Shown: positions 7,875 through 16,789 of the stretch, piece by piece
How the letters are laid out: the number at the start of each line of letters is the position of its first letter
Position numbering within the stretch: the stretch's first letter is position 1
Assembly (NCBI GenBank): GCA_963847985.1
Contig: CAWKBS010000007.1
Coordinates: 218,335-282,334, forward strand
Source: JAIBJN01 sp963847985
Lineage (GTDB): Bacteria; Actinomycetota; Thermoleophilia; Gaiellales; Gaiellaceae
Direction: 5' to 3'
DNA: 64,000 bases
Made by a program: the position numbers and the translations under genes
The notes under the pieces: generated by a model
The model's database searches: none
Told to the model about the DNA's origin: nothing
What the model saw: only the letters and a program-made list of their open reading frames with translations

Positions 7875-9458
7875 TCACTGGCCGTCACGCAAGTTGGCGA
7901 TGAAGTTGATTGCAGTGATGCTCGGCAGAAACACGTACGCAGCGGCTTTGGTCGTGATGAAGCTCGAGAGACCTGTCACCTCGATCGGCGGGCTCCCATC
8001 TGCCTGAGGCATGACGAAGATGCTTTCCGCTGGGTCCTGGGTGCCGAGCAGTGGGTCTTTCGACCTCGGGTGAAGCCTGACCGCCCCGGCGAACTCGCTG
8101 TCATTGACCCACTGTCGCAGCACGAACTCGTATTGGTTCTCGATGTTCGAGTTGATGAACTGAAAGAGCATCCCGCGCTCGATGCCGTCGTAGGGTTTCC
8201 CTGGGTCATAGGTTGGCCCGTACGGCAGACCGCGGCGAATCAGCCGGTGAGCGTTGTTGCTGCCGCCGGGCACGCCCTGGCCGGCGACCGGTTGACCTCG
8301 TGGGTTGACGCGGCGTATGTGCGCGCCGACGGGACAGCTGAGCCCCTTCGGATCTCCCGAACCATCGGCGTTCACATACTCGAAATCGTTCAACTGCTCG
8401 GGCGAGACCCCTCCCGTAGGGCTATCCGTGTCCGGTGACAGGGCGAGAGGAACGCCGTTGCGCCATCGCCCGCACATCTTCGCCGCCAACAGTTCGGGAT
8501 CGATCTTGTCTCTGTTGGATTGCAAGAAGTTTTCAAAGCCAACGACGTCGGTCTCGACCTTCTTGAAGACTGCGAAGCTGCCGTTCAGGCCCAGTTGTCG
8601 TGGCTCCGGGACATCGTAGTTCGTGGCGTCTTCCAGCAAGACGAAGAGCCATGGCTCGCAGGGCTCCTGGTGGTCAGGAGGATAGTTCTCAGGACCGCCG
8701 CGAATGGTGGGCATGCTGATGCCGTCGGTGTATCCGAAGTGCACCTTGGCAGTCGGCACGGGTTGGCCATCTTGCATCTCCAGTAACGCCATCCCGTCCT
8801 GCCGCCAGATTTCGCGAAAGGCATCTCCCTCGGCAAACAAGGCCTGCAGCCTGTCGCTGTAGCTCGTCATCGCCTCCGGGCTGATGGCATGCAGCGTCAC
8901 CAGAACGTGATCGTCTCCTCCTCCAAAGCCCCCGACCCAGTTCTGGGGCGAACTGGCTCCGGTATCGCCGACCAGCTCCGCTCGTCGCGCGGCTCCTTCG
9001 ATGAATGCGCCGAACGACTTGAACGAGAGCGTCGGGACGAGTTCCTCTACCTCCAGCGCTACAAGTCCGGGCCACGTGATGCCGACGTTGAGGCAATAGT
9101 CGGGCTTGCGACGCGGGGCCTCGGCGGGATCGTCTCCCGGTCCGGGCGCGAACCCTACGTGCCAGTCCCGGGCAGTCGTGACTTGCGGGGTGTCGGATTC
9201 GTCGCCGCTCACGAGCCGGCCGAGTTGCCTGCGCGCTTGTGCCGGGCTTCCTACCGCCAGCAGCAAGTGCCGCACCATCGGCATCCTGTAAGCGCGGAGA
9301 ACGAACCCCTGAATGTCCGCAAGGTCGAGCGCAGACTCTTCCGCGGCCCCCGACCCGCCCCCAGCCTTTAGCGGTTCATGCCTGCGGCCCAGAAACCGAC
9401 GAAGACGCCCCGAGTCCTTCATCGCCGATGCTGCCCGTGTCGTGCTCTCCTTGGCCAA
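7875..9458 (-). CDS. DyP-type haem peroxidase
   Basis: The 527-residue protein carries the DyP signature FGYTDGIS (GxxDG motif, with the catalytic Asp) and a C-terminal VGAHIRRVNPRG block in which the His is the expected proximal haem ligand and the Arg sits in the distal pocket. DyP enzymes use H2O2 to oxidise dyes, phenols and lignin-like compounds. It is the last gene of a minus-strand operon behind two paralogous proteins and a lipoprotein. Base composition is clearly lower in GC than flanking DNA. The listed TTG start is uncertain; an in-frame ATG exists at 9422. I see no Tat signal, so it is probably cytoplasmic or encapsulated. Confidence 0.88.
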   Translation of the reverse strand: MAKESTTRAASAMKDSGRLRRFLGRRHEPLKAGGGSGAAEESALDLADIQGFVLRAYRMPMVRHLLLAVGSPAQARRQLGRLVSGDESDTPQVTTARDWHVGFAPGPGDDPAEAPRRKPDYCLNVGITWPGLVALEVEELVPTLSFKSFGAFIEGAARRAELVGDTGASSPQNWVGGFGGGDDHVLVTLHAISPEAMTSYSDRLQALFAEGDAFREIWRQDGMALLEMQDGQPVPTAKVHFGYTDGISMPTIRGGPENYPPDHQEPCEPWLFVLLEDATNYDVPEPRQLGLNGSFAVFKKVETDVVGFENFLQSNRDKIDPELLAAKMCGRWRNGVPLALSPDTDSPTGGVSPEQLNDFEYVNADGSGDPKGLSCPVGAHIRRVNPRGQPVAGQGVPGGSNNAHRLIRRGLPYGPTYDPGKPYDGIERGMLFQFINSNIENQYEFVLRQWVNDSEFAGAVRLHPRSKDPLLGTQDPAESIFVMPQADGSPPIEVTGLSSFITTKAAAYVFLPSITAINFIANLRDGQ

Positions 9459-9505
9459 TGCCGAGCACGGGATCGATCATGGTTCGTGACCATGTGACAG
9501 CGCTG

Positions 9506-10360
9506 CTATCCAGCGGTGGCCGCCGATGACTTGCGATCGGCCAGCAAGGCTCGAATGTCCTGAGTCGCGAGACCTGGATAAGCGGTGTAAAACCCAATCG
9601 CCGGATAGTTGTTCTCCAAGGCCCACTGATAGAACGCCTGGGCGTTCTTTGCTACCGGCGTTGGTGGACCGCCAACCACATGTGGAAAGACAGCATCGAA
9701 GGCGAACGAGGTCTTTTCTGCGAAGTCCTGGATGTACTTCGCGAAATCACCGTCGAAGATCGTAAAGAACCCCAGGCGGTTTTTCTCGAAGGCGACCCAG
9801 CCGAAGAAATGCAGCGTGCCGATAGCATCTGATGCGTCGTGCCCCTTCTTTCCTATCAGCGCCGGCGCGACCATCTTCGCAGCAAAACCTCGCGCACGTG
9901 ACTTGAAGGTCATGTATGTCAGCAAGCAGCCCTGCGAGGTATTGCCCGTGAAGCCCGCCTCACGCGCGCACTCCTTGATGTCCTGAACCGACGCATCCTC
10001 GTAAGCGAAGTACTCATCAAGAGGCTCGCGGACTTGACGCTTCAGCCATTTGATCACCCGCTCACGGTTATCAGCCACGGGAGTGGCTGGAGGGTCGTCC
10101 ACGTGCTCGAAGATGCCGTCGAACACCGGGCCGGCACTCTCCACGAGCCGCTCAATATGCTGGTCGACCTCGCCGTCAATGTCCGAAATGAAGAGAAGCT
10201 TCTCGTCTCCCTCGACCATGAAACGGGAGAAATGCACGGTACCGAGGTCGTCCTGCGCCTTCGCGAGATCGGGCATCAAGGGGGGCAGCTCGTCGGGTAG
10301 CGCCTTGGCGTTGGCGGGACCCTTGATCGGGAAGTCAATGACTAGATGACTTTGACTCAT
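9506..10360 (-). CDS. Duplicated-domain protein of unknown function, copy 2 (DyP-associated)
   Basis: The 284-residue protein consists of two similar halves. GTVHFSRFMVEGDEKLLF...ISDIDGE in the first half corresponds to GTLHFFGWVAFEKNRLGF...FTIFDGD in the second, and each is followed by a PPATPVA or PPTPVA linker and a tryptophan-containing helix (VIKWLK, FYQWAL). The pattern suggests two ferredoxin-like alpha/beta domains packed as an internal pseudo-dimer, a fold also found in DyP and chlorite-dismutase-type proteins; this is inference. It is about 75-80% identical to its upstream neighbour and precedes the DyP gene by 47 bases. A clear Shine-Dalgarno (AAGGAG) precedes the ATG. The biochemical role is unknown. 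Confidence 0.75.
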   Translation of the reverse strand: MSQSHLVIDFPIKGPANAKALPDELPPLMPDLAKAQDDLGTVHFSRFMVEGDEKLLFISDIDGEVDQHIERLVESAGPVFDGIFEHVDDPPATPVADNRERVIKWLKRQVREPLDEYFAYEDASVQDIKECAREAGFTGNTSQGCLLTYMTFKSRARGFAAKMVAPALIGKKGHDASDAIGTLHFFGWVAFEKNRLGFFTIFDGDFAKYIQDFAEKTSFAFDAVFPHVVGGPPTPVAKNAQAFYQWALENNYPAIGFYTAYPGLATQDIRALLADRKSSAATAG

Positions 10361-10432
10361 AGCGTTCTCCTTCGGTCTCGATCTTGCTCGACTGGGTCAC
10401 GGACACTCCAGAGCGTCTGTCTGACATGACGG

Positions 10433-11290
10433 CTATCGAGCGCTAGCCGATGGTGACGTTTGATAATCGGCGAGGAGAGCTTTGATGTCTTGAACTCCGA
10501 GGCCTGGATAGGCGCTGTAAAACCCAATGGCCGGATAGTTGTTTTCCAATGCCCACTGATAGAACGCCTGGGCGTTCTTTGCTACCGGGGTAGGCGGCGC
10601 GGCAACGATATGTGGAAAGAGAGTATCGAAGATGAGCGAGTTCTTATCTGCGAAGTCCTGGATGTACTTCGCGAAATCACCGTCGAAGATCGTGAAGAAA
10701 CCTAGGCGGTTGTTCTCGAAAGCCACGAAATGGGAGACATGCAGCGTCCCGATTGCATCCGACCCTTGTTTTGCCTTCTCTCCGACCCGGGCCCCCGTGG
10801 TCAGCTTCGAGGTAAAGGCCTCACGGCGTGACTTGAAGGTCCAGATAGTCAGCAGGCAACCCTGCGACGTACTGCCCGTGAAGTCCGCCGCCCGCGCGGC
10901 CGCCTTGATCTCCTGAACCGAAGCGTCCTCGTACGCGAAGTACGTATCGATGGGCTCACGGACATGGTGCTTAAGCCATTTGATGACCCCCTGAGGGTCA
11001 CTAGCCACAGGCGTGGCCGGAGGGTCGTCCACGTGCTCGAAAATGGCGTCAAACACTGGGCCGGCACTCTCCACGAGCCGCTCAATATGCTGGTCGACCT
11101 CGCCGTCAATGTCCGAAAGGAAGAGAAGCTTCTCGTCTCCCTCGACCATGAAACGGGAGAAATGCACGGTACCGAGGTCGTCCTGCGCCTTCGCGAGATC
11201 GGGCATCAAGGGGGGCAGCTCTTCGGGTAGCGCCTTGGCGTTGGCGGGACCCTTGATCGGGAAGTCAATGAGGAGATGACTTTGGCTCAT
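10433..11290 (-). CDS. Duplicated-domain protein of unknown function, copy 1 (DyP-associated)
   Basis: This 285-residue paralogue of the next gene has the same two-half organisation. The start at 11290 (MSQSHLLIDFPIKG) is chosen because it matches the start of the paralogue and has AAGGAG just upstream. The frame stays open further upstream only because it runs antisense to the lipoprotein gene. Over the first roughly 230 bases the two copies are almost identical at DNA level, the middle is diverged, and the 3' part is again close. It sits 37 bases after the lipoprotein gene and belongs to the lipoprotein-paralogue-paralogue-DyP operon. Function unknown; a role with the peroxidase is inferred from position. 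Confidence 0.75.
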   Translation of the reverse strand: MSQSHLLIDFPIKGPANAKALPEELPPLMPDLAKAQDDLGTVHFSRFMVEGDEKLLFLSDIDGEVDQHIERLVESAGPVFDAIFEHVDDPPATPVASDPQGVIKWLKHHVREPIDTYFAYEDASVQEIKAAARAADFTGSTSQGCLLTIWTFKSRREAFTSKLTTGARVGEKAKQGSDAIGTLHVSHFVAFENNRLGFFTIFDGDFAKYIQDFADKNSLIFDTLFPHIVAAPPTPVAKNAQAFYQWALENNYPAIGFYSAYPGLGVQDIKALLADYQTSPSASAR

Positions 11291-11327
11291 AGCGTTCTCC
11301 TTTCGTCTCGACCTCGCTCGACTGGAG

Positions 11328-11816
11328 TCACGGACACTGCAGAGCCTCTGCGAGCTGCTGCGCCCCGTCGGCCGCCTCGCCGGCCGCGGCACGGGCGTCC
11401 TCCCCGCCGGACGTGGAGAGCGACTCCAGGCTGGCCGCAAGGTCGTCGGCGGCAGTCGCCGCGTCAGTAGCCCCGGCGGACGTGAGGGCTGCGGCAGCGG
11501 CCTCGAGAGCTGCTGCGAAGGATCCGAAGCCTGCAAGGGCTTCCTGGCCGGCCTCCGTCCCGCTGGTGGAGACCTCTGCGAGGTCCGCCTCCACGTCCGA
11601 CAGCTCGGGACAGAGCTCCGCCTGAGCCTCCTGGAGGCTGTCGATGCCCTCATCGACGGTGCCTGTACCCGCGTCGGCGTTGGTGGTTCCCGTCGCGGCC
11701 TCGGTCGGTGCGCTTTCGTCGTCATCCGAAGCGCAGCCGAGGGCGGGGACCACGACCAGCAAGGCAGCCGTGAGGGCAGCTGCGAAGCGGCGGGTCACGA
11801 TGCGATTCGAGCTCAC
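11328..11816 (-). CDS. Small Ala-rich lipoprotein, copy 1
   Basis: The 162-residue protein begins with a basic and then hydrophobic signal peptide ending in the lipobox ALGC (about residue 28), so it should be exported and lipid-anchored. The mature part is acidic and rich in Ala, Glu, Thr and Ser, with long helical stretches and a terminal QCP. A close paralogue lies at 39737-40228; both begin MSSNRI and share the ELCPEL block and the TSGTEAGQEAL-type block. The GTG start is preceded by GGGAGG. It is the first gene downstream of the palindrome at 11898. No function can be assigned. Confidence 0.8.
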   Translation of the reverse strand: MSSNRIVTRRFAAALTAALLVVVPALGCASDDDESAPTEAATGTTNADAGTGTVDEGIDSLQEAQAELCPELSDVEADLAEVSTSGTEAGQEALAGFGSFAAALEAAAAALTSAGATDAATAADDLAASLESLSTSGGEDARAAAGEAADGAQQLAEALQCP

Positions 11817-11823
11817 GGTCTGC

Positions 11824-11915
11824 CTCCCTGTTCCATTCCACTCTTGCTTGCCAGTTTCGCCCCCCGCTCGGCGTCATTACATCACCCGCCAGCCTCGTTC
11901 ACCCGGGTGAAAGCG
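11824..11915 (-). repeat. Promoter repeat A, copy 1 (about 90 bp)
   Basis: This block runs from the Shine-Dalgarno region of the lipoprotein gene to just past the TTCACCCGGGTGAA palindrome. It is nearly identical to 16684-16780 upstream of NDH-2, with about five substitutions and two one-base gaps over roughly 90 bp. The match continues without interruption through non-coding DNA, which indicates duplication of a whole promoter rather than convergence on a short site. Confidence 0.75.
11898..11911 (-). promoter_or_regulatory. Palindromic operator TTCACCCGGGTGAA (site 1)
   Basis: A perfect 14-bp palindrome lies 81 bp upstream of the lipoprotein start. Read toward the gene, a further half-site GGGTGA follows after exactly 11 nt. 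The same arrangement recurs at six other loci in this window. Confidence 0.65.
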
Positions 11916-11975
11916 GAGTCGTTGTCCGCAACGAGTCGCAGCCTCCGCCGTGCCAACGACTGTCGCCGTCGTCGC

Positions 11976-13877
11976 TCACACCGAGTACTCCTTCAACCGT
12001 TCGGCGACGATGATCCGCGCCGCCGCCTCGATCAGCGCCAGGTGTGAGAAGGCTTGCGGGAAGTTGCCCAGGTGCCGGGCGGTTTCGGTCTCGTACTCCT
12101 CCGCATAGAGCCCGAGCGGCGAGGCGATGCGGAGCAAGCGCTCCATCAGGTCACGCGCGCGCTGCTCTTCCCCGACGATCGTCAGGGCGGAGACGAGCCA
12201 GAACGAGCAGATGAGGAAGGTCCCCTCCTTGCCGGAGAGGCCGTCGTCGGTCTCGTCGGTCCGGTAGCGCAGGACGAAGCCGTGCTCGGTCAGCTCCTCG
12301 GCGACGGCGAGGACCGTCTTGTGCAGGCGATCGTCGTCGCGCGGCAGGAAGCCGAAGATCGCCGCCAGGAGGGTCGAGGCGTCCAGCGCGTCGGTGTCGT
12401 AATGCTGTCGGAGCACTCCCCGGTCGCTCACGCCACGCGCGAGGATGTCCTCCCGGATCTCGGCCGCCGTTGCGGCCCACGTCGCCTCCAGCTCGGCATC
12501 GCCGCGGATGTTCGCGAGCTTTGCGGCGCGATCCAGGGCGACCCAGCACATGAGCTTCGAGGAGACGTAGTGCTGCGGCTTCCCGCGCGCTTCCCAGATG
12601 CCCTGGTCTGGGCTCTGCCAGACGCGAGTCGCGCACTCCGCCTGGGCCTGGACGATCGGCCATAGGCTCCGCGGCAATCGCTCGCTCCTGCGTGTGTGGA
12701 GCAGGATCGAGTCGAGAACGGCCCCGAAGACGTCGTTCTGACGCTGGTCGAAGGCGCCGTTGCCGATCCGCACCGGCCGGGCGCCGGCGTACCCGGAGAG
12801 CTCGTCCCGCGTCGACTCGGTGAGGTCGCGCCGGCCGTCGATCCCGTACATGATCTGGAGACCGCCGTCCTCATTGGCCTCGAGATCGGAGACGAACTGC
12901 ATGAACTCGTCGGCCTCCCAGTCCAACATGAGGTAGTGCAGTGCCTGGAGCGTGAAGGTCGAGTCGCGCATCCAGGCGTAGCGGTAGTCCCAATTGCGTT
13001 CGCCGCCGGGGGTTTCCGGCAGCGAGGTCGTCAGCGCGGCCACGGTGGCGCCGGTCGGCATGTAGGTGAGGCCCTTGATCGTAAGGGCCGAGCGCTGGAT
13101 GATCGGCCGCCAGCGGTGGTCGACGAAGCGCGCGGCTCCGAGCCACTTGCGCCAGTAGCGCGTGGTCGCAGCGAGCCGAGCGGCGGCGTCATCGACGTCT
13201 GTGGGCGAGGCGAGCCCCTCCGCCCACGAGAGGGAGCAGAAGGCCCGGTCGCCTTGTCGGAGGGTGTGCCGCGCCCGGACGCGACCGCGCTCGATCCCGA
13301 GCGCCATGTCGGTCTGGAGCCTGATCGTGACGTCGGCACCGCTGGCGTCGGCCGTCTGGCGGCTTCCGTCGACGAGCGTCCACTCGGCCTGGGCGCGACC
13401 GTAGTCGAAGACCGGCTCGCAGACGAGCTCGACGTCGACCTGTCCGGCTACGCACTCCACAGTCCGCACCAAGACGTGGTCGGCGTCGTCGTCGGCAGGG
13501 GGTCGGGTATGCGGCGTGACTTCGTCCTCGTGGTCCCACGGGCCCATCGTCAGCGCGTCGCGGACAAGGATCCACCCCGTGGGCGTGTTCCATGTCGTGA
13601 CGAGTGTGTTGGTGCCGGGCTCGTACTGCCGCTGCGTCGGGACGGTGATGCCGAACGGCGCGATCCGGAAGCTCCCCGCCTGTCGGTCGAGGAGGCTGCC
13701 GAAGACGCTCGGGGAGTCGAAGCGGGGCACGCAGAGCCAGTCGACCGACCCATCCGGGGCGACCAGCGCTCCGGTGTGACAGTCGGAGAGAAACCCGTAG
13801 TCCGCGATCGGCGGGAACGGCGATGGCGCCGCTGCGCTCTGCTCTTTCGGCTCCGGCGTTGTCTTCGTGCTGCTCAT
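11976..13877 (-). CDS. Glycoside hydrolase family 15 protein (trehalase / glucoamylase type)
   Basis: The 633-residue protein has the GH15 layout: an N-terminal beta-rich domain starting at IADYGFLSDCHTGALV and an (alpha/alpha)6 catalytic domain from about residue 260. The block RNWDYRYAWMRDS near residue 297 and the later GIWEARG motif (with the candidate catalytic Glu) are family hallmarks. In actinobacteria such proteins are often trehalases, while others act on starch-like glucans; sequence alone does not settle this. No signal peptide is visible, so it should be cytoplasmic. It follows the glucose-6-phosphate dehydrogenase gene by 23 bases, suggesting that released glucose feeds the pentose phosphate route. 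Confidence 0.88.
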   Translation of the reverse strand: MSSTKTTPEPKEQSAAAPSPFPPIADYGFLSDCHTGALVAPDGSVDWLCVPRFDSPSVFGSLLDRQAGSFRIAPFGITVPTQRQYEPGTNTLVTTWNTPTGWILVRDALTMGPWDHEDEVTPHTRPPADDDADHVLVRTVECVAGQVDVELVCEPVFDYGRAQAEWTLVDGSRQTADASGADVTIRLQTDMALGIERGRVRARHTLRQGDRAFCSLSWAEGLASPTDVDDAAARLAATTRYWRKWLGAARFVDHRWRPIIQRSALTIKGLTYMPTGATVAALTTSLPETPGGERNWDYRYAWMRDSTFTLQALHYLMLDWEADEFMQFVSDLEANEDGGLQIMYGIDGRRDLTESTRDELSGYAGARPVRIGNGAFDQRQNDVFGAVLDSILLHTRRSERLPRSLWPIVQAQAECATRVWQSPDQGIWEARGKPQHYVSSKLMCWVALDRAAKLANIRGDAELEATWAATAAEIREDILARGVSDRGVLRQHYDTDALDASTLLAAIFGFLPRDDDRLHKTVLAVAEELTEHGFVLRYRTDETDDGLSGKEGTFLICSFWLVSALTIVGEEQRARDLMERLLRIASPLGLYAEEYETETARHLGNFPQAFSHLALIEAAARIIVAERLKEYSV

Positions 13878-13900
13878 GTCCTCACCTCACCTTGTCGTGC

Positions 13901-15292
13901 TCAAGTCGCCAACCATGGCCCGTACCACCGCTCGTGGCCGGCGACCAGCTCGTCCGCGGCCTTCGGGCCCCACGTTCCGGGCTTGTACGGATGCACGGGC
14001 GGGGGCGCGTCGAGGAGCGGCTGCATGATGCGCCACGTCTCCTCGACGCCGTCCTGACGTGTGAAGCGGGTGCCCTGGCCCACAATCGCGGCATGCAGGA
14101 GGATCTCGTACGGGGTCGCGCCCTCTCCCCCCTCCTCGGCGAACTCCGTGTCGAGCGTGATCGTCTCGGCCTTCGCAGCGTCTGCCCGGAAGGCGCCGAG
14201 TCGCAGCTGCACACCCGTCGACGGATCGAGCTTGATCACGAACTGGTCGGGCTCAGCGGTGTCCTCAATCACCGAGAAGCCGAGCTTCGGAGGGCGCTTG
14301 AAGACGAGCCTCACCTCGGTCTGCGTCGCCGGCAGGAGCTTTCCGGTCCGGATGAAGAACGGCACGCCCGACCAGCGCCAGTTGTCGATGTCGAGGCGCA
14401 GCGCAGCGAACGTCTCCGTGGTCGAGTCCGGCGCGACGCCGTCGACCTCGAGGTAGCCGTCGTGCTGGCCCCGGACGTAGTGGGCCGGGCTCGCCTTCGC
14501 AACGGCCCGGAAGAGGGCGACGATGCAGTCCTTCAGCGTCTCGGGGTCGCCACCCGACGGCGGCTCCATCGCCGTCGCGCCCACGACCTGCATGAGGTGG
14601 TTGACTACGACGTCCCGGAGCGCGCCGACCGGGTCGTAGAAGTGCCCGCGGCCCGCGACTCCGAAGTCCTCCGCCAAGGTGATCTGCACGCAGGACACGT
14701 AGTTCCGGTTCCAGACAGGCTCGAGCATCGTGTTCGCAAAGCGCAGGAAGAGGATCTCCTGGAGGCCCATCTTCCCGAGGAAGTGGTCGATCCGATACAG
14801 CTGGGACTCATCGAGGGACTGGTGGAGCTCGTCGGCGAGCGCTCGCGCGGACTCGAGGTCGTGGCCGAACGGCTTTTCCACGACCACCCGCGCCGAGGTC
14901 GTCAGGCCCGCGTCGGCCAGCCCCTTGACCACCGTGCCGAACAGGAAGGGCGGGATCTCGAGGTAGAAGACGGGCATCGAGGCGCCCTCGATCGCCTTGC
15001 CGACCCGGGCGTACGTGTCCGCGTCCGCGAAGTCTCCCGGCACGTACGAGAGCCGGGCGGCGAAACGGTCGAACACCTCCTCGTCGACCTGCTCCCCGGT
15101 TCCGTCGATCGACTCGCGGGCGCGCTGCACCAGCTGGTCGACGGTCCAGTCGTCGCCCGCCACGCCCACGATGGGGCACTGGAGCAGCCCGCGCGCCTCG
15201 AGCCGGTAGAGCGAGTGGAAGGTCATTACCCTCGCCAGGTCGCCCGTGATCCCGAAGACGACGAAGACGTCGGCCGCCGCAGGTTGGTTCAT
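13901..15292 (-). CDS. zwf: Glucose-6-phosphate 1-dehydrogenase
   Basis: The 463-residue enzyme oxidises glucose 6-phosphate to 6-phosphogluconolactone and yields NAD(P)H. The nucleotide-binding start VVFGITGDLAR and the active-site block RIDHFLGKMGLQE (near residue 167, with the catalytic His) are clear, as is the VVEKPFGHD motif. The start is the ATG at 15292, whose first bases overlap the stop of the upstream NDH-2 gene as ATGA. It lies in a probable NDH-2, zwf, GH15 operon downstream of the palindrome at 16763, which suggests induction of reductant supply under stress. The longer frame reaching 16606 is an artefact of the NDH-2 frameshift. Confidence 0.92.
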   Translation of the reverse strand: MNQPAAADVFVVFGITGDLARVMTFHSLYRLEARGLLQCPIVGVAGDDWTVDQLVQRARESIDGTGEQVDEEVFDRFAARLSYVPGDFADADTYARVGKAIEGASMPVFYLEIPPFLFGTVVKGLADAGLTTSARVVVEKPFGHDLESARALADELHQSLDESQLYRIDHFLGKMGLQEILFLRFANTMLEPVWNRNYVSCVQITLAEDFGVAGRGHFYDPVGALRDVVVNHLMQVVGATAMEPPSGGDPETLKDCIVALFRAVAKASPAHYVRGQHDGYLEVDGVAPDSTTETFAALRLDIDNWRWSGVPFFIRTGKLLPATQTEVRLVFKRPPKLGFSVIEDTAEPDQFVIKLDPSTGVQLRLGAFRADAAKAETITLDTEFAEEGGEGATPYEILLHAAIVGQGTRFTRQDGVEETWRIMQPLLDAPPPVHPYKPGTWGPKAADELVAGHERWYGPWLAT

Positions 15293-16606
15293 CCCACTCT
15301 CCCCTCGTCGTCCGTCCGCACCGTGATCCGGCCGGCGCGCTGGTGCGAGAACCCCGCCCACGTCCAGTCCGCGATCGCCTTGGCCCGGTCCCCACCGGTG
15401 GAGAGAAGCGCGAGATGGACGGTTCCCCAAGCGAGGGCGGCAGTCTTGCCCTTGATCGTGCGCCCGCTGGCGGTCTGAATCACCGCCGCGCCGCGGCCGA
15501 TCGTCGCCATCGTGCCCTTGTCGTGGTACACGAAGGGTTCGGTCTCCTTCCCCGCCACGCGCCGCGCCACGTTCTCTCCGGCGCGCTCGCCGGCCTGGAG
15601 GGCGACCGAGCCGAGCTGCGGGAGGACCTTGCCCGTCTTCGCGTCGGTGATCCAAGCGACGTCGCCGACGGCAAAGACCTCCGGGTGCCCGGCAACCGTG
15701 AGATCCGGCCCGACCGGGATCCGGTTCCCCTTCTCCAGCTCGAGCCCGAGCGAGGCGACGATCGGGTTGGCCTGGAGGCCGGCGCCCCAGACCAGCGTGT
15801 GGGCTTCGAGGACGGTGCCCGATTCGAGCGTGACCCGAGTCGGCTCCACGGAAGACACGAGCTCGCCGACCATGACCTCGACGCTGAACTTCTCGAGAGC
15901 CTTCTTGGCGTAGTCGCGGAGGTCCTTCTTGAACATCGATGAAGAGCTCGGGCGCTGCCTCGACGAGGATGATCCGGGCCTTTTCCTGCGGCAGGCTCGG
16001 GTAGTCCTTGGCGAAGCTCTCCCGGTAGAGCTCGGCCAGCGCGCCGGCGCTCTCGACCCCCGTCGGGCCGCCGCCGACGACGACGACGTTGAGCGCTCCG
16101 TCGTCCACGAGCGCCGGGTCTCGGTCCGCCGCCCCCCACATGCGCAGGATGTGCTCCTTGAGGCGCACGGCGTCGGACAGCGTGTACATCGGAAACGCGT
16201 GCTCCGCGGCGCCCTCGGTTCCGAAGAAGGTGACCTCGGCGCCGACCGCGAGCACCAGGTAGTCGTACTCGAGCGGAGCCATCTCAGCGAACTGCACCCG
16301 GCGGCCCCCGAGGTCGATCCCGGTCACGGTCGCCTGCTTGACGGCGAGGTTGGGCTGCTCGTGGAAGAGATCCCGGAGCGCGTGCCCGACGACGGCCGTT
16401 TCGAGCAGGGCGGTCGCCAACTGGTAGAGGAGGGGCTGGAACGTGTGGTAGTCGTGCTTGTCAACGAGCACGACCTCGGCTTCGACGTCCTTGAGGGCGC
16501 GGGCGGCCCCGATCCCGCCGAAGCCGCCGCCGAGGATGACGACGCGCGGGCGCCGCTCGTGCTTGTCGCTGGGCTCAGTGCTCTCCGTCACGGCCTTGCT
16601 CCCCAT
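15289..16606 (-). CDS. ndh: Type II NADH dehydrogenase (NDH-2), interrupted by one frameshift
   Basis: The protein reduces quinones with NADH using FAD and does not pump protons. The FAD-binding VILGGGFGGIGAAR near residue 25, the NAD-binding VVVVGGGPTGVESAG near residue 175 and the late FAVGDVAW motif are intact. The reading frame breaks at about 15937: LVEAAPELFI is followed in another frame by MFKKDLRDYAKKALEK. Removing one base (the extra G on the coding strand) joins the halves into about 438 residues, the usual family length. The 1318-base span is one more than a multiple of three, as expected for one inserted base. The stop overlaps the zwf start. It is probably a functional gene with a sequence error, but a real mutation cannot be excluded. 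Confidence 0.85.
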
Positions 16607-16683
16607 CAGGCTTCACCTCGCAGGCCGGTGTGCATCGTCAGGCGCCAGGATTTGAGAAATTCGTGGACTGGGACCGCCCACGG

Positions 16684-16780
16684 GTCTGGCTCCCTGTTCC
16701 ATTCCACGCTGGCTTGCCAGTTTCGCCCTCCGCTGGCGTCGTTACATCGCCCGCCAGCCTCGTTCACCCGGGTGAAGCGG
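16684..16780 (-). repeat. Promoter repeat A, copy 2 (about 90 bp)
   Basis: This is the second copy of the block seen at 11824-11915, including a GGGAG Shine-Dalgarno remnant and a GTG that opens a 22-codon reading frame ending before the NDH-2 start. The copy suggests that the lipoprotein promoter, with its leader, was duplicated and placed in front of the NDH-2 operon. Confidence 0.7.
16763..16776 (-). promoter_or_regulatory. Palindromic operator TTCACCCGGGTGAA (site 2)
   Basis: A perfect 14-bp palindrome lies 156 bp upstream of the NDH-2 start. The gene-side half-site is GGGCGA after 11 nt, one change from GGGTGA. Confidence 0.65.
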
Positions 16781-16789
16781 TCGTCTCTG

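Noticed and set aside
11291..11725. N-terminal extension of the second DyP-associated paralogue
   Set aside because: The extension is Pro/Arg/Ser-rich antisense of the lipoprotein gene; the ATG at 11290 matches the paralogue and has a ribosome site.
13901..16606. A 901-residue open frame apparently fusing NDH-2 and glucose-6-phosphate dehydrogenase
   Set aside because: The middle is out-of-frame translation. The real NDH-2 C-terminus lies in another frame and overlaps the zwf start as ATGA, so these are two genes and one frameshift.
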